Position numbers and translations under genes: made by a program | Part shown: in pieces, positions 39,701-53,200 of the stretch | Layout of the letters: every line of letters begins with the position of its first letter | Position numbering within the stretch: the first letter of the stretch is position 1 | Source: Lineus longissimus | Lineage: Eukaryota > Nemertea > Pilidiophora > Heteronemertea > Lineidae | Assembly: GCF_910592395.1 (NCBI RefSeq) | Contig: NC_088310.1 | Coordinates: forward strand, 6,083,501 to 6,147,500 | Direction: 5' to 3' | DNA length: 64,000 bases | Notes under the pieces: generated by a model | Seen by the model: only the letters and a program-made list of their open reading frames with translations | Told to the model about the DNA's origin: nothing | The model's database searches: none

Positions 39701-41177
39701 TAATGCATGAGTTGTCGGTTGAGGCCTTGTCAAAAGCTGTTGGTGTCGAAACAATTAAGGCTAAAAAGAGAAAAAAGGAGAGACGTGTCTCGAGAGAATC
39801 CTTGCAGGGACTTATGACAATTGCTCGCAGAGTTCATGTGTAGGGGCGCTGCAGGTTTTCATCCAAAAATGTGCAGACATCCCAGAACTGCCCTCTATGC
39901 AGAAAAGCAGGAAAGATCATTAGTGCCGGGCTGCATTATCTCAAGACACACACCTCTTTTAACTTTTTAACTTATATGGCTTCTGGCCAGTTGACGTCCA
40001 TGTACTCCAAAGAGCAAAATGGTGGACAATGTGTAATGGTCTAGATGCAAAATATTTGTGTTCCGCCCTTCACTGCAACAGTTTGTTTTCGAATGAATGT
40101 GTGATTAATTTATGAATTACTAGAAAGTATGTTGTGCGGCATAATCATTAGTGACTGGATTCTAAGCATGTTAAGTGTGGTAACAACCCATAAATGTACT
40201 TTAGTACAATATTGATATATTGTCCTTTGATCACAGCTTGCTGTTGCATACATCGTAGCAATAATCGATTCAGGTTAAAAAAGAGAAAATGTTTTGGCTG
40301 TGTATCTTCATAAGTGTAGAAGATCAGATTCGGCTCTCTCCCCTGAGGTTTTTATAAGTGTCTTGCAGTTGTAAAATGGATTTTTTTTTCTCACATTTTA
40401 CAGGAAATCCGCGACCTCACGACGAATCTTGACATCTACCAGTCGCAACTGGAGGCAGCACAGAAGGCAGCCGGGACAATGGCTGGTGGCTCCCCCATGG
40501 CTCAAGAGAAACATCACCTCGGCGTTGAGTTGGCCGACGCTAAAGCAAAGACCAGGCGAATCCGACAAGAATTGTAAGTGTATCTTCAGGATTTGGTACC
40601 AGTATTTGAAAAGATCCAATGAACTTTTGTGGTTAGAGTAACAGTCAATGCCTTACATCAATAATGAATAAAGACTATAAGAATTAGATATTTATAAATT
40701 CTTGCTTACATGCATACTTCAGTAGTGTTTAGCTATAAACAGGCATCTCCAATCGCCTTGGCGAGACAAGGGTAGATCTCGCTATGTTCTACCCACTACC
40801 CCATACACGGATAAATCATTCTGCCCACATCTGACCTTTCCTTCCATTAATTACCAATATAGTAACGATATAATGAAGAGCGTCCAAGCAAATCAATTTT
40901 CAGCTCAGTTAATTTCCTGCCTCGTATACACCCCATTAGATTGCTTACTGAAGGAAAGAGTCAAACAAGACCAGAAGCTAACACAGTGGTTGTGGTGAAT
41001 ACAGTGCATAATGTCTTATGGTTATGGTTATCAGATTAAGGTCAAAAGCATTTTGCCATTGCCAAGTTACTATGCATGCAAATTTGGTAAAATTTGGCAT
41101 TTGTAGCATTTGTGCATCAGTCTTCACATCAGCATTTTTGGCTCACCGTAAGGGGAGTCTATACGATAGCGCTGTGT

Positions 41178-41235
<58 letters not shown>

Positions 41236-44200
41236 ATCCTAACAGTGGCACGTTTCTTAACTGCTAGGGCTATGAACTTGAAACTTTGTACACAGAATGC
41301 CCTAGGTCAGCTGACCTCTGACACTGATTTTCGGTCCGATCTGATTCTCTGTTTGGCCACCAGGGGGCCAAATGTCGATATCTAAAAAGTGTGATATCTC
41401 GCTTATTAGTGACTTGTTTTCGATAAAACTTTTGTTGTAGGTACTCATAGCAAATATACATTTTATATTATACGGGTTTTTAATTTGACCTTGTTTTTAA
41501 GGTCACAGAGGTCATATGGCGTAAATTGGCCATTAGAGTGTAAACTATGGCACGTTTCTTAACCACTAAAGCTATGAACTTGAAACTTGGTACATATAAC
41601 CCCCTATATCACATAGCCTCTGGTGCTGAATTTTGGTTTGATCTGATTCTCCACTTTGCCACCAGGGGGCCAAAAGTGGATATCTGAAAAGTGTGATATC
41701 TCGCTTATAAGTGACTTGTTTTCGATAAAATTTTTATGGTAGGTACTCTTAGGAAGAATACATCACATATCTTACGGGTTTTCAATTTGACCTACTTTTC
41801 AAGGTCACAGAGGTCATATGGCGTAAATTGGCCGTTAGAGTGTAAACTATGGCACGTTTCTTAACCACTAAAGCTATGAACTTGAAACTTGGTACATATA
41901 ACCCCCTATATCACATAGCCTCTGGTGCTGAATTTCAGTTTGATCTGATTCTCAACTTTGCCACCAGGAGGCCAAAAGTGGATATCTGAAAAGTGTGATA
42001 TCTCGCTTATAAGTGACTTGTTTTCGATAAAATTTTTATGGTAGGTACTCTTAGGAAGAATACATCACATGTCTTACGGGTTTTCAATTTGACCTACTTT
42101 TCAAGGTCACAGAGGTCATATGGCGTAAATTGGCCGTTAGAGTGTAAACTATGGCACGTTTCTTAACCAGTAAAGCTATGAACTTGAAACTTGGTGCATA
42201 TAACCCCCTACATCAGATAACCTTTGATGCCGAATTTTGGCCTGATCTGATTCTTTATTCGGCCACCAGGGGGCCATAATGGAAAAAGGAAGAAGTGCAA
42301 TATCTTGCTTATTTGAGTGAATTGTTTTCGATAAAATTTTTATGGCAGGGACTTCTAGCAAGGATACACCACATGTCCTACAATTTTTGGATTTGACCTC
42401 CTTTTCTAGGTCACAGAGGTCAAATGGCGTAAATTGGCCATTAGAGTGTAACTATGGCACGTTTCTTAACTGCTGAAGCTATGAACTTGAAAGTTGGTAC
42501 ATGTAACCCCCTACATCAGATAATCTCTGACACCGAATTTTGGCCTGATCTGATTCTTGATTTGGCCACCAGGGAGTCAAAACTGAAAAAGTAGGACATG
42601 CAATATCTCGCTTATTAATGACTTTTTTTCGATGAATTTTTTATTGCAGGGACTCTTAGCAATCACACGATATTGATCTTGTTGATGTCATAGACAATTA
42701 TTGGTTGGATCATAAACTTATATATACTGCCCTGTCTTATTACTTGACATCAATACACATCTAAAAAAAGTCTTCATGCCTGATTGTGTTCACCATATTC
42801 ACCTCTAAACTAAGCATGATCCTGCCTACTAAAAGATGTATACGGTGAGCACAATGGCCCCTGGCCGTTTCATTACAATTTATAACTGTTGATAAGGTCA
42901 AGAGTGATACTCATAATAATTTGTATTTCAGGCAGAAATATGTTTGAATGAATTTTAGAAAATGAGTTTGGCATTTAATCAATAGATCAAACCCATACAT
43001 GTTTAATATTTCAACTCGCAATTGATATAAAAAAATACTAGCAGCAAATAATACTTGAAATATTTCTGTGTTTTAGGGAGGAGAAGAATGAGCTGATTCA
43101 AGAGCTGAAGGAGGAACTAGATGAGAGTAAGACATTGTTGTCCAAGCTCAGGAATGAGGTGAGAACTCGTGACACTATTGCCATCTTATGGACCTGTTGA
43201 ATATTTGATCAGTGCATTCCATTCTGGTCTTGAGTGTCTGGGTGAATGTTTGGACGTTGTGAGAACATTAAATATGTTAACCCTGTCAATGATATTTTGC
43301 TAAAACCTAAAAAATTGTTAAATAATAAGTGAATTAGCTTGATTATTGTGTCAATAAAGAGAATGCACTGAGGTCCCTAGACATAATTGACCCCCCCCCC
43401 CCACCCACCCACGGCCGAGTCGTCAAGGTAAAGAATAAGACGGGGTACAAACAGTACTGTTTTTTAGTCACTTGATGTTGAAAGAGACTTATGCCTTTTA
43501 TTTCTCTAGAATCTAACATTAAGTCAAGATGCCAGGGCAGCCAGGACGTACCGTGATGAACTGGACATCCTCAAAGAGAAGGCCAGCCGAGCAGACAAGC
43601 ACGAGACTGAAATTCTCAAGTACAAGGAACGCTTAAATGAGCTGGAGTTTTTCAAGGCCAGAGTTGAGGTAAGTCTCAACCTTGTAACTAATGCTGGGGT
43701 TGAGATAAGTGTCAACCTAGCTCATGAACTATGGTAAATGACAGCCTTGATTCAGATTTTCAATGATTTTAGGCCGGGTCTATTTGGCAAGCCGCTCGCC
43801 GAACAGGCATCTTTTTTTGTCCTGTTCGGCAAGCCGGGCTTGCCAAACAGGGCAAAAATACTACCCTCTTTGGCGAGCCGGAGAGGTTACAACATGTTGG
43901 CCAATCAGAGAGCAGTGACGTCATATTCGAATTTATATGCGCATATTAAACAATGGCCGACTTCCCGCTCTCGATTCAATTTCTGTTACTAAACTCGGGT
44001 TTTGGTCAATAATCCATGAAGAAGCATGTACATGTACATGACTGTATGGATTTACAAAAAAAGTCATAAACATGATTTAACTGATAAGTATGTTAAATGC
44101 ATTAGTGTGCATTTAAGGCGTTTCACTGTAACTCCAGTGTTGCTGACCGTGTTGCCACGAATGATAATGAGCTCCTGGATGGTTGAATATGCATGAGTTC

Positions 44201-47200
44201 GGCTCTCCATCTAGGGCAGAAAAAAGGCGCAGTTTGGTGAGCCGGGCTTGCCAAATAGTCACTTCCATGATTTTAATTTCTGTCCATAGGAGCTCCGAGA
44301 AGACAACACGATCTTGATGGAGACAAAACAGATGCTTGAAGATCAGCTGACGAGCAGCCACAAGAGAGTTGAAACTGTGATAGAACTGGAGAATGAGATT
44401 ATGAGATATAAGCAACAGCTTGAGGAATCGACTGCCGTAAGTTCCTTGAGTAATTTCCTAGATTCTTCTTCTGCATGGATGTTGACCATGACAAACCTTG
44501 CTGCCACCTCTTGCTGAGACGTGGAACTGAAACCAGTCTTGGGTTGCTTGTGTTGTTGGAGTTGAGGATGTTTCATCCCCTGTATAATATTATCACCGCA
44601 GATTCAAATATCATGGTTAATGTTCTTGCAGGCACGTGATATCGATCGTGAGCGTATCCAAGAGTTGGTAGAGGAGAATGCACGACTTGAGTATGAGATC
44701 AAGAGTAGTATGAATGAGAGCTCCAATCTGGAACATGAGTTGACCAAAGCAATGAAGGATGCAGGAGGTGAGAACATGGCGAGACTATAATCAGTTTAAA
44801 TGTCATGGCTAGGTTGTTCATAGCAGTTTGAGCTCTCACAGTGATATTATTGTCTGAAGACTTCATAAAGAGAATTAACCCAGGATGTGACGGCACATAA
44901 AGTTTTGCCAGCAGTATTATAACCAAAACCCTTATTTCATTCTTATGAACAACTCGGCCCTGCTGACTATCAAGATGAAGAATTGTATAAATTTTGCATG
45001 AAATTAGAGATAGTCATTGTATATATCTGTAACAGTGTGTACACGTAAATAATCTTAATTCTAACAAGGCTTGAGTGGTAGGCTGTAAAAGCAAAAGAAA
45101 TCAGCCGAAGTTCATTCGGGGTGCATTTCAATCAATTCAGAGGCTGAAGTTTATTGATAAAGCTGATATTTCATCACTTTTATTGCGACCAAGTGTGGTT
45201 CATCCAGAACACTAATCTTTTCAAATAAAAAAAATACTGTAACGTCTGAATTTGTTTACTAAAACCAGAGATTTTTTTCCTTTGTTAATCTGCAGGTTGG
45301 GGTGAGTGTTTTAGGCATGCGATGTTCATGTTGTAGTAGGTGTTTTAGTATTGTTAGCTCCCTTGCTGCCGGTAGCCCATCCACTCTCCAAAACCCAGCC
45401 TTCTGTTACCCAGCAGCTTCATGTTGGAGATTGGTTTATTTCAGGTCAATGCTTCCACTGCCTTATTCTAAATCCCCTTGAGCCCACGGCATAGTGAGGC
45501 TTATTTTTTTGCAGAATTTTCTCTCGGTCTGAAAGAGTTACCTTTACACTTGACAATCAAATTCCATGTTATCTTCGCTAAGCAGCACACCCATTGTTGG
45601 AACTGTAGGTAAAGCTTTGGAACATCCTTAGATATTCCCCTTCCTTTCCCTGCCAAAAGGTTTTTCAACTATTCCTATGTGGACCTCACTCACAGTGCTT
45701 GGTGGGCTTGCTACGTGTAGTTTATTTGTGACAATTACAGTATGATGTGAGAAAATCATCTTCCTGCATCTTTGGTCTTGAGAAGTTGGTTTTCGGCCTG
45801 CTCAATGACTGTATGACAACTTGACCTTGTTCGGAAGTTGTACCGGAACGTTTGCATTCATTCTGTCCAATGATATATTGTAGCCTCTGCTTCTGCACAA
45901 AAATATTCCCTCTAGTGCTGTGACCTTCCGATGGGTTCATATGCTTTGCACATGCTGGTATTTCCTGGTCAGGGCTTTGGGGCTCACCATTTGCTTTAGG
46001 TTGAAGTCGGAATGCTTTTGCGTTTCTTGGCAGATGTTGCAAAACAAATTGTAGCTCACTGGTAGACTCAGAAAGTCTGCCACCATTGATATTATATATG
46101 ATAAACAGGGCTGATAATTGACGCTTGAGGTTCAAATACTAGAAAAGGACACTGAAAGTCTTGGACCATTTTCCATGATGTAAAGTCCACTCTTGTTAAA
46201 AACGAAATAGGTGATCGTCACACTCAAACAGTTGGTAATTGGTTATCCTAAATCTTTCCAGGAAAAGGAAACTCCTTATCTGACCAATTGAGTGAGACTG
46301 CCAATGCCAAGGTTCTGCGATTAGAACTTGAGAACCAGCGACTCCAGAAACTCTTCGATGAAAACAGGGAGGGCTCCATGTTAGAGTCGACCACGCGGCA
46401 ACTCGAGTTAGAGAAGGAAAACAACCGTTTGGCAAAGAAAGTTGAAAAGTTACAGACGTCGATGTCAAAGGATTCCAGTCGAGTGATCGAGTTGGAGCAT
46501 GCAACAGAGGAGGTGTTCCGGGAAAAAGATCAGTTGCAGCAGACGATCGAGGTTATTAAGGCAAGTGCTGAGCGGCAGGTTAAGGAATTGGAGACGGAGA
46601 ATGCACAGTTGATGCAGACGGTGGAGACGTTACGGGAACGCAATGAAAAGACTCAAGATATCCGATTCAAAGACATTGAGAAAGAGAATAAACGTTTACA
46701 TGAGTCGGTGACAGAACTACGGGGCAACTTGTCCAAAATGGAATTTGACAATCGCCAGTTGAAAAAGTCACACGATCGGTTGCAAAATAACATGAATAAG
46801 GTATCAGATCTTGAACGTGATACGGAAAAATTAGAGAGGGAGAATTCTAATTTGCAAAAGATGATCACTACTTTGAAATTAACTTGTGATAAGTATGAAA
46901 CATTAGAACAGGAGGCGTCCGATCTTGAGGTCGAGAATCGTAAACTTTCGAAAAATGTTGAATCATTCAAGAAAACTGTGGCTAAAGTGGAGCAGTTGGA
47001 GCAAGAGAATATTTCGTTGACTGTTGAGAATCAGCGTCTGCATCGGGTGATAGAAAATATCAAGAACTCATCGTCGCGGGTGTTGGATTTAGAGCATGAC
47101 AACGACCAGTTGAATAAGGAGATTCAGCAGTTGAAGAAAGCTTTAGAGAATCAAAAGATCGATAGTATGAAGTACGACCAGTTGGAGATTGATCTTCTTG

Positions 47201-50200
47201 ACGTTGATAACGATAACCAGAAGTTGTCCAAGAGTCTGGAACTTGCCAATAGGAAAGTTGACGAGTTACAACGTGATAATCAGGAGTTAGAAAACGAGAA
47301 CCAAAAGTTGGGGAAGACATTAGAAACATTGAAAGTCTCATTGCGGAAGTTAGAAGATATGGAGCGTGAAAATACAGAGCTGGAACAAGAGAATGGTGCG
47401 CTGCATAAAGAGCAGGCTTTGTTAGAGAAGGACTTGAAGAAGTTACAGCAGATGACAGAAGTCAAGGATTCATCCATCGATGAGTTGAGTGCAAAGTTGG
47501 CGGCCGTTGATCGGGAGAACAAGAACAATCGAAAGTCGATGGATAAGAATCGCGACGTGATGACACGGGTGCGTGAACTAGAGAAGGAGAATAAAGACTT
47601 ATTCCAACAGAATGTGATGGACAAGAAGACATTGGCAACACTGAGAGAGGTAAGGACACTTCTAGTTTTGAACCAAAGGTTGACTTCTGTTCAAACCCTC
47701 TGACTTTAGTTTTGCACACACTTGATTGATGCCCTCAATTTGGATGGGTAGCTTCAATCTTCTTTAATTGTTGAGATAAATGTTGGGCTGTCGCATAGAG
47801 TATGCAGAGTTTGTGTTTCAGAATGGACTAATCTTTGTTCCTTTATAGTTGTTTTCAAAAACTATTTAAAAAATTTCAGGATTTTGTCAATGAAAAGATC
47901 AGGTCACAGCAGTTGAGTAATGAACTTGATAAACTCTCCCAAGACTTGGAGAAGGTTGGGCTCAACAAGGAGAAGATATTGATGGCAGAATCTACGGAGG
48001 GTGAAAGGTGAGCAATCACAAGAGGAGAGGATGTCCAACAATTCTAATGTTAACAGAAAGGTTGTTAAGAATGTTTTGTAAAGCTTGAAGCTTTTGAAGA
48101 ATTGTGAGTCCTCCTTATTCATGACTCTGACTCTCCTGTCTTATTTTCACCTGTTCATCTCTTCCAGTCGGTTCAAAGCCCTTGAAACTATGATGGTTGG
48201 AGCCCACCAGAAGAGTCTTGAGATCAAAAGTGAGAAAATCCAGTCGCTTGAAAGCCGCCTTGAGGAGTCCATGGCGAGGAACCAGAAACTCTCATCAGAG
48301 TTAAAACTCGCCAAGAGGAAGTATGATAGTCTCCAGCAAGCGGTTGAAGAGGATGGGCTAATCTCTCCTGATGGATCGGCCCCGAACACCACCATCCTCA
48401 TGTCACCTCATGGAGATGGTAAACCTAAGTAAGTTCTTTGACAAGCTTTTTGTTTGACACGAACAGATCAAATGGTGCCAGTTGAACTTCAACTGCTAAA
48501 AGGGTTTCTGACACTCCGTCATGTACCATGAAATGATAATTTTAAGATAGACTGGTCATTTTCAAATGTGTACTGAACTATACTTGTCTTCATTTGTCTT
48601 TCTTGGTTTTTTCCAGCCGAGTGGTTACCCAGGTGAACCTAAAGACTGCCCATAACAACCCTGCCCGTGACATTCTCCACATACAGGAGCACCTTGTGGA
48701 AGTGGAGCGAACAGTAAGTCTATTTCTGACGTTCATCACAGCTGCAGTAGATTTGGTAATATACCACTTCTTGGCAAGAAGCAAATCCCAAATTGAACAG
48801 TTGCCTCTGGCTGTCAAGTGTTTCTGCCCTTAGATCAAGATTCACTAAGTCAAACGTCATGATTGTGTTGAGGGCTTGCATGAGAATCATTAATTTGGGA
48901 TTTCTTCATTGAAAGGCAGTGGATGTCAGCTATGCCTAGCAGGGTTGGGTTTAAACTTGGCAGGTTTCTAGCATTTGGCATGTATGAACTATGTGTCGTA
49001 CTTGTATTGTACTTGCATGAGCTGTTGAATCTATCCAAATGTGGTTAGTTTAGGACTGTTTGGTCCATGATCTAAAACCTAATCAGTCTTTAGATGTCTT
49101 CTTCATTGATTTGCATGCAGTGTACATGTAGTTCTGTCACTATGCTATCACTGATGCCCAATGACATTGCAGGCAGCCTTTTGCCAGGACCAAGTTATGC
49201 TCACACTATCCTATTCTCAGTACATCTTCCTGTTTTGTATGTTCTAACTGATTCCTTTACAGAACTCTTCTCTGCACAAAGAGATAGAAATGATAAATGG
49301 AAAACGTATAGAACTAAACAGACAGGTTTGATTCGTCGTTGTTTGGTTGATGTCATAGTTAATTTACTGTTATTCTGTGGATGGAATTTCATTTTGTACA
49401 AGTGGCCGATTTGTATCAGTGTTTGTTGGAAGTGAATCAGAATGATTTCATTTGGGTTATCAAGGCTTCATTTTAAAACAGCACCATTTCTCTTTGCTGT
49501 TATACAGCAGTCACATTTCTCTCTTCATCACACTTGCTATGAGCATTGTGATTGGGATGTTTTTCAATTCTTTTCTCTTAATTTCAATACACATTTTCTG
49601 TCCAGTACTATTCTTGTCAGTGAATTTGAAGAATCTTTAGGATGGGGTAGATTTTGGGTGCGTGGGAAGGCACTGTTGAGGCAAATGCTTTCTTGGGGAC
49701 AACCAAGGCAGACGTGGCCATGTTTTTTAAGCTCACCTTGTTATCAAGATGCCTCAAGAAAATGCATTGGCTGTTTAGAGGTTGTATTGTTTACTCTGCT
49801 GGTGGTTAGCTGGTGCAGATAATGTCCAAGAGATCTGTTCTCTCTAACCTGTCCCTCTTCTTCTTTCAGAATGCCTCCCTGTTAGCAGAAAACAAGATCA
49901 TGAAAACACAGTCGAAGGCAATGGACGAAAGGATCCATAAATTTGAGTCCCAGAATAACAACCTCCACTCCCAAGTCTCAACTCTCCAGATGCAGTGTAA
50001 CGTTCTGCAGCAGGAGAATGCCAAACTTCAGGTTGAGACCTCAACCCTTCAGTCCCAGATTAATGCCCTCCAATCACAGAACAGCTCGCTGAAGAATCAG
50101 TTTGGTCATTTAGAGTCTGATCATGAGCATCTCATGTCCAGCCACGAAGAGTTACAGGGTGCTCATGAGTCGCTGGTCTCTGATCACGAAGCCCTGCAGT

Positions 50201-53200
50201 CCCTCCATGAACAACTCACATCAGAGTACGAGTCCTTGATCTCCGAACATGGCTCGTTAAAATCCGTCCACAAACAGCTCAAGGCTGACTACAAGAACTT
50301 GAAACGAACGAACATGGAGATATTGCGTGAAAAAGAGAACATTGGCGTGTTACGCGAGGCTGTGGAACACGATCGGCATATGATCCGAAATGAGGCTAAG
50401 TCGCTTGGCTCACTGCAGTCAGATTACATCAACGTGAAAGACGAGTGTTTGCGACTACGTGACTTGAATGATAAATTGAACAGCGAGCTCAAGGACTTGT
50501 TGTTGGAACATAAGACCGTCAAGTCTGAGTATAATAATCTTCAGTTGATGTATACAGAGTTGCAGGGTGATATGGCCGAGTGTAAGGATCAGTTGAACAC
50601 TATGGACGTGGAGGTCTCCAAGATGGCTAACAAGGTCGAGGTGGGTATGATTGAGGAATCATAATCAGTTGCTATTCCTAGTCAAGTATCAGATGATCAA
50701 ACAGAAAAATGGGTAAAAGAGTTCAAAGTTTCTCCTATCACGGCACTTGGCATCGCCAGCTATAGCGTCACCTGCTGTTGGCTGTCGAATGTGCTCTTGA
50801 ATGAGCTCTTCCCATTTCATATGGTGCTTCTGCAGTGTGTCTCAACTAACATGACTAATAAGCATTACGAGTGCAACTGAATAATTTGCTCTCTCTCAAA
50901 AATCAATTCGAAAAAGAGAAACATGAATCGTTGTGTTTTTGATGCCACTTGCTTCATTGTTTTGTCTTATGACATGTTTTAACCTGAATGCGATCTGTTA
51001 CAGGCCCTGCAACAGATGAATAACCAGCTGGAGGAGGAGAACAGGGCCCTGATGTTACAGCTTCAGGCCCTGCTCACACAGAACCAAGAACTCCTAACGC
51101 AAACTCTTGAGAGCAAGGAACAAGCCCATGATGATGAAAGATCATATCTGTAAGTTAATCTTATCCTTTGAGTCAGATTGAACAAGCCATCCACGAGTCT
51201 GCACTATGTCTTCAGTTCAGTCACTCAAAGGTGTCACTGAATGAATTTAATTCAGTTGATGCCATACTAGAAGTCATACATCTTCTTTAACCTCTCTTGT
51301 GCACTAGAATGTTTTGATAAGTGTAGTTCTCAATCTAACTACAAGTGCATTTGTTTTAATTTTCAGGGAAAAACTTGCAGACCTTCGAAGACAGAAAGAG
51401 AAACTGGAAGAAAAGATTATGGAACAGTACAAACGTTATAAGCCTTCTCCGAAAAAGTAAGAACTTTTTCTATTCTAGGTTTTGGGTCCGGTTATTGTTT
51501 GTTCCAAAAGGTTCAGGAAAACCTGGATACCATAAACTTAAAAGTCCCTCATTCCATCATTGTTGCTGACTGGTGTGTAGAGGATCTTCCATGGCTGTAT
51601 TGTAGAGATATTTGTAGAGATCAAAGACAAAACACTTTCTCGAACTTACTATCCTTGTTTTTGCAGGAGCCGTAGTTTTGGTGCCAATCTTGTGAGAAAA
51701 GCAAGGGGATTTATCAATAGGGTAGGTGGCGAAATGAAATATTGATTCCTAGATTGAAAGATGAAAACGAAAACAATGTTGCTCCATAGAAATGTTTTTG
51801 GCTTTAAAGATCTGAGAAAGTGATAAATCTTGATAAAGGTATGATAGCTTCTCTCAAAATTTACGGTCAATAAAAGATTAGGAGTTGCATGTTGAATACC
51901 TTGATATTCATCTTTGCAGAATCAGAGGAAAAGTCAAGGTGGTACTCCAGAACATTCCACCGGGAGTCCCGATAACTCATCACTTGGTTCATACGGAGAT
52001 TCTACTGACGGGAGGAGAAATGGTGAGCACTGATACATAGGACCAAGAAATTGGTTTGATTTGATTCTGGGTTAAACTGATAGAGTTTAACTTCCAATGG
52101 GTAATGCACCGTGTGAGAAAATGGTGATCATTTGTTCGGCACTATCATGCATTTGAGACTTACTCTGGAGGCTGCGTTTGTTTGGCTGCACGTTCCTCTC
52201 AGCATTAGATGTGAATAGAAATAGAAATCTGGGATATGGTTGATTGAAAACTTTTTCAAAACTGTTGTGTGTTGCTGTACATTGCCATGTAAAGTCACTC
52301 AAGTTTATACATGATACGCTGTTCATGAGACAGTGAAGCTTAACTCTATCAACATTTCCCATTGGGTCTGTGGTCATCAAAATAACCCCTAATTTATTGC
52401 TTGAAGAAGTTTGTAGGCCTCGTGACACCTTTTAACTATGGTAAATTTCTTAACTTAGTTACATTACTGGTCTCCTACAATAACCACTTTGGCAATATTT
52501 CTTGAAGAAAAAAACTAGACTTTGCCAATGTTTTTGCGTCTGATCATTCACATGTACATTTCTACACAACTCCTTTATAACCATACACTTCCTGTTACAC
52601 CAGGTCACCTAAGCAAAAAACACCGTAGTAAAAGTATGGGACAGCTATTCAGTGGTGCTCCATTGTCTGCTGAAAAACGTACACCACCCCCACGAAAAAT
52701 GAGCCAACCGGCCGGTAGAGTATTTTGATATATTTTGGCATGGCATGGCACCAAAATAATATAGTCTTGCTTCAACCTTGCTTCTTTGCACTTATGTGTA
52801 AACTGCATCTCAAGTAACAGATAATCCTCCAGTTTCCAAGAAATTCTGGTGAGCTGTCAAAAAGTGATGTGATATTCGGGATCTATCATACAAAAATGAT
52901 AACTGTACTTGAGGTGGGGTATAGCTCTTTGTATATTTGTAAATTTCCTCTGTATCATGTCTGTGCTTAGCTGATGCCTGCTGCAGATGATGTCACATTT
53001 GAAAAGTGATTTTGGTGCATTAACCGTTAAATTTCGTCAGCAAACATGGAATCTAGTTTACGCCAAATTAAAAATGTGCAAAAATGTCATCTCCATTAAA
53101 ATGTCTCTTCTGCAGCAGGTTTTAAATGTTGTATCGGTGTGTGTCTCTGTCCACAGGTATGTCCAATTGTTGCATACAATTTGAAAGTCATGGCCATAGG

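Larger units (their letters stand above)
41141..42850. mobile_element. Element with (CGT)n tract, 302-bp satellite and 10-bp inverted ends
   Basis: The exact 10-bp ends GCTCACCGTA (41141-41150) and TACGGTGAGC (42841-42850) bracket a (CGT)n tract (41179-41235), about 4.7 copies of a 302-bp tandem unit and a unique right flank. The layout of left arm, microsatellite, tandem core and right arm recalls non-autonomous Helentron-associated (HINE/pearl-type) elements of molluscs and other invertebrates; this assignment is inference. Lies in CCDC88 intron 7. Confidence 0.7.

Noticed and set aside
41018-41242. Plus-strand ORF ending in polyvaline
   Set aside because: Produced by the (CGT)n microsatellite.
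46653-47624. Several minus-strand ORFs over the long CCDC88 exon
   Set aside because: Shadows of the coiled-coil reading frame, rich in Ser/Phe as expected from antisense of Glu/Lys codons.
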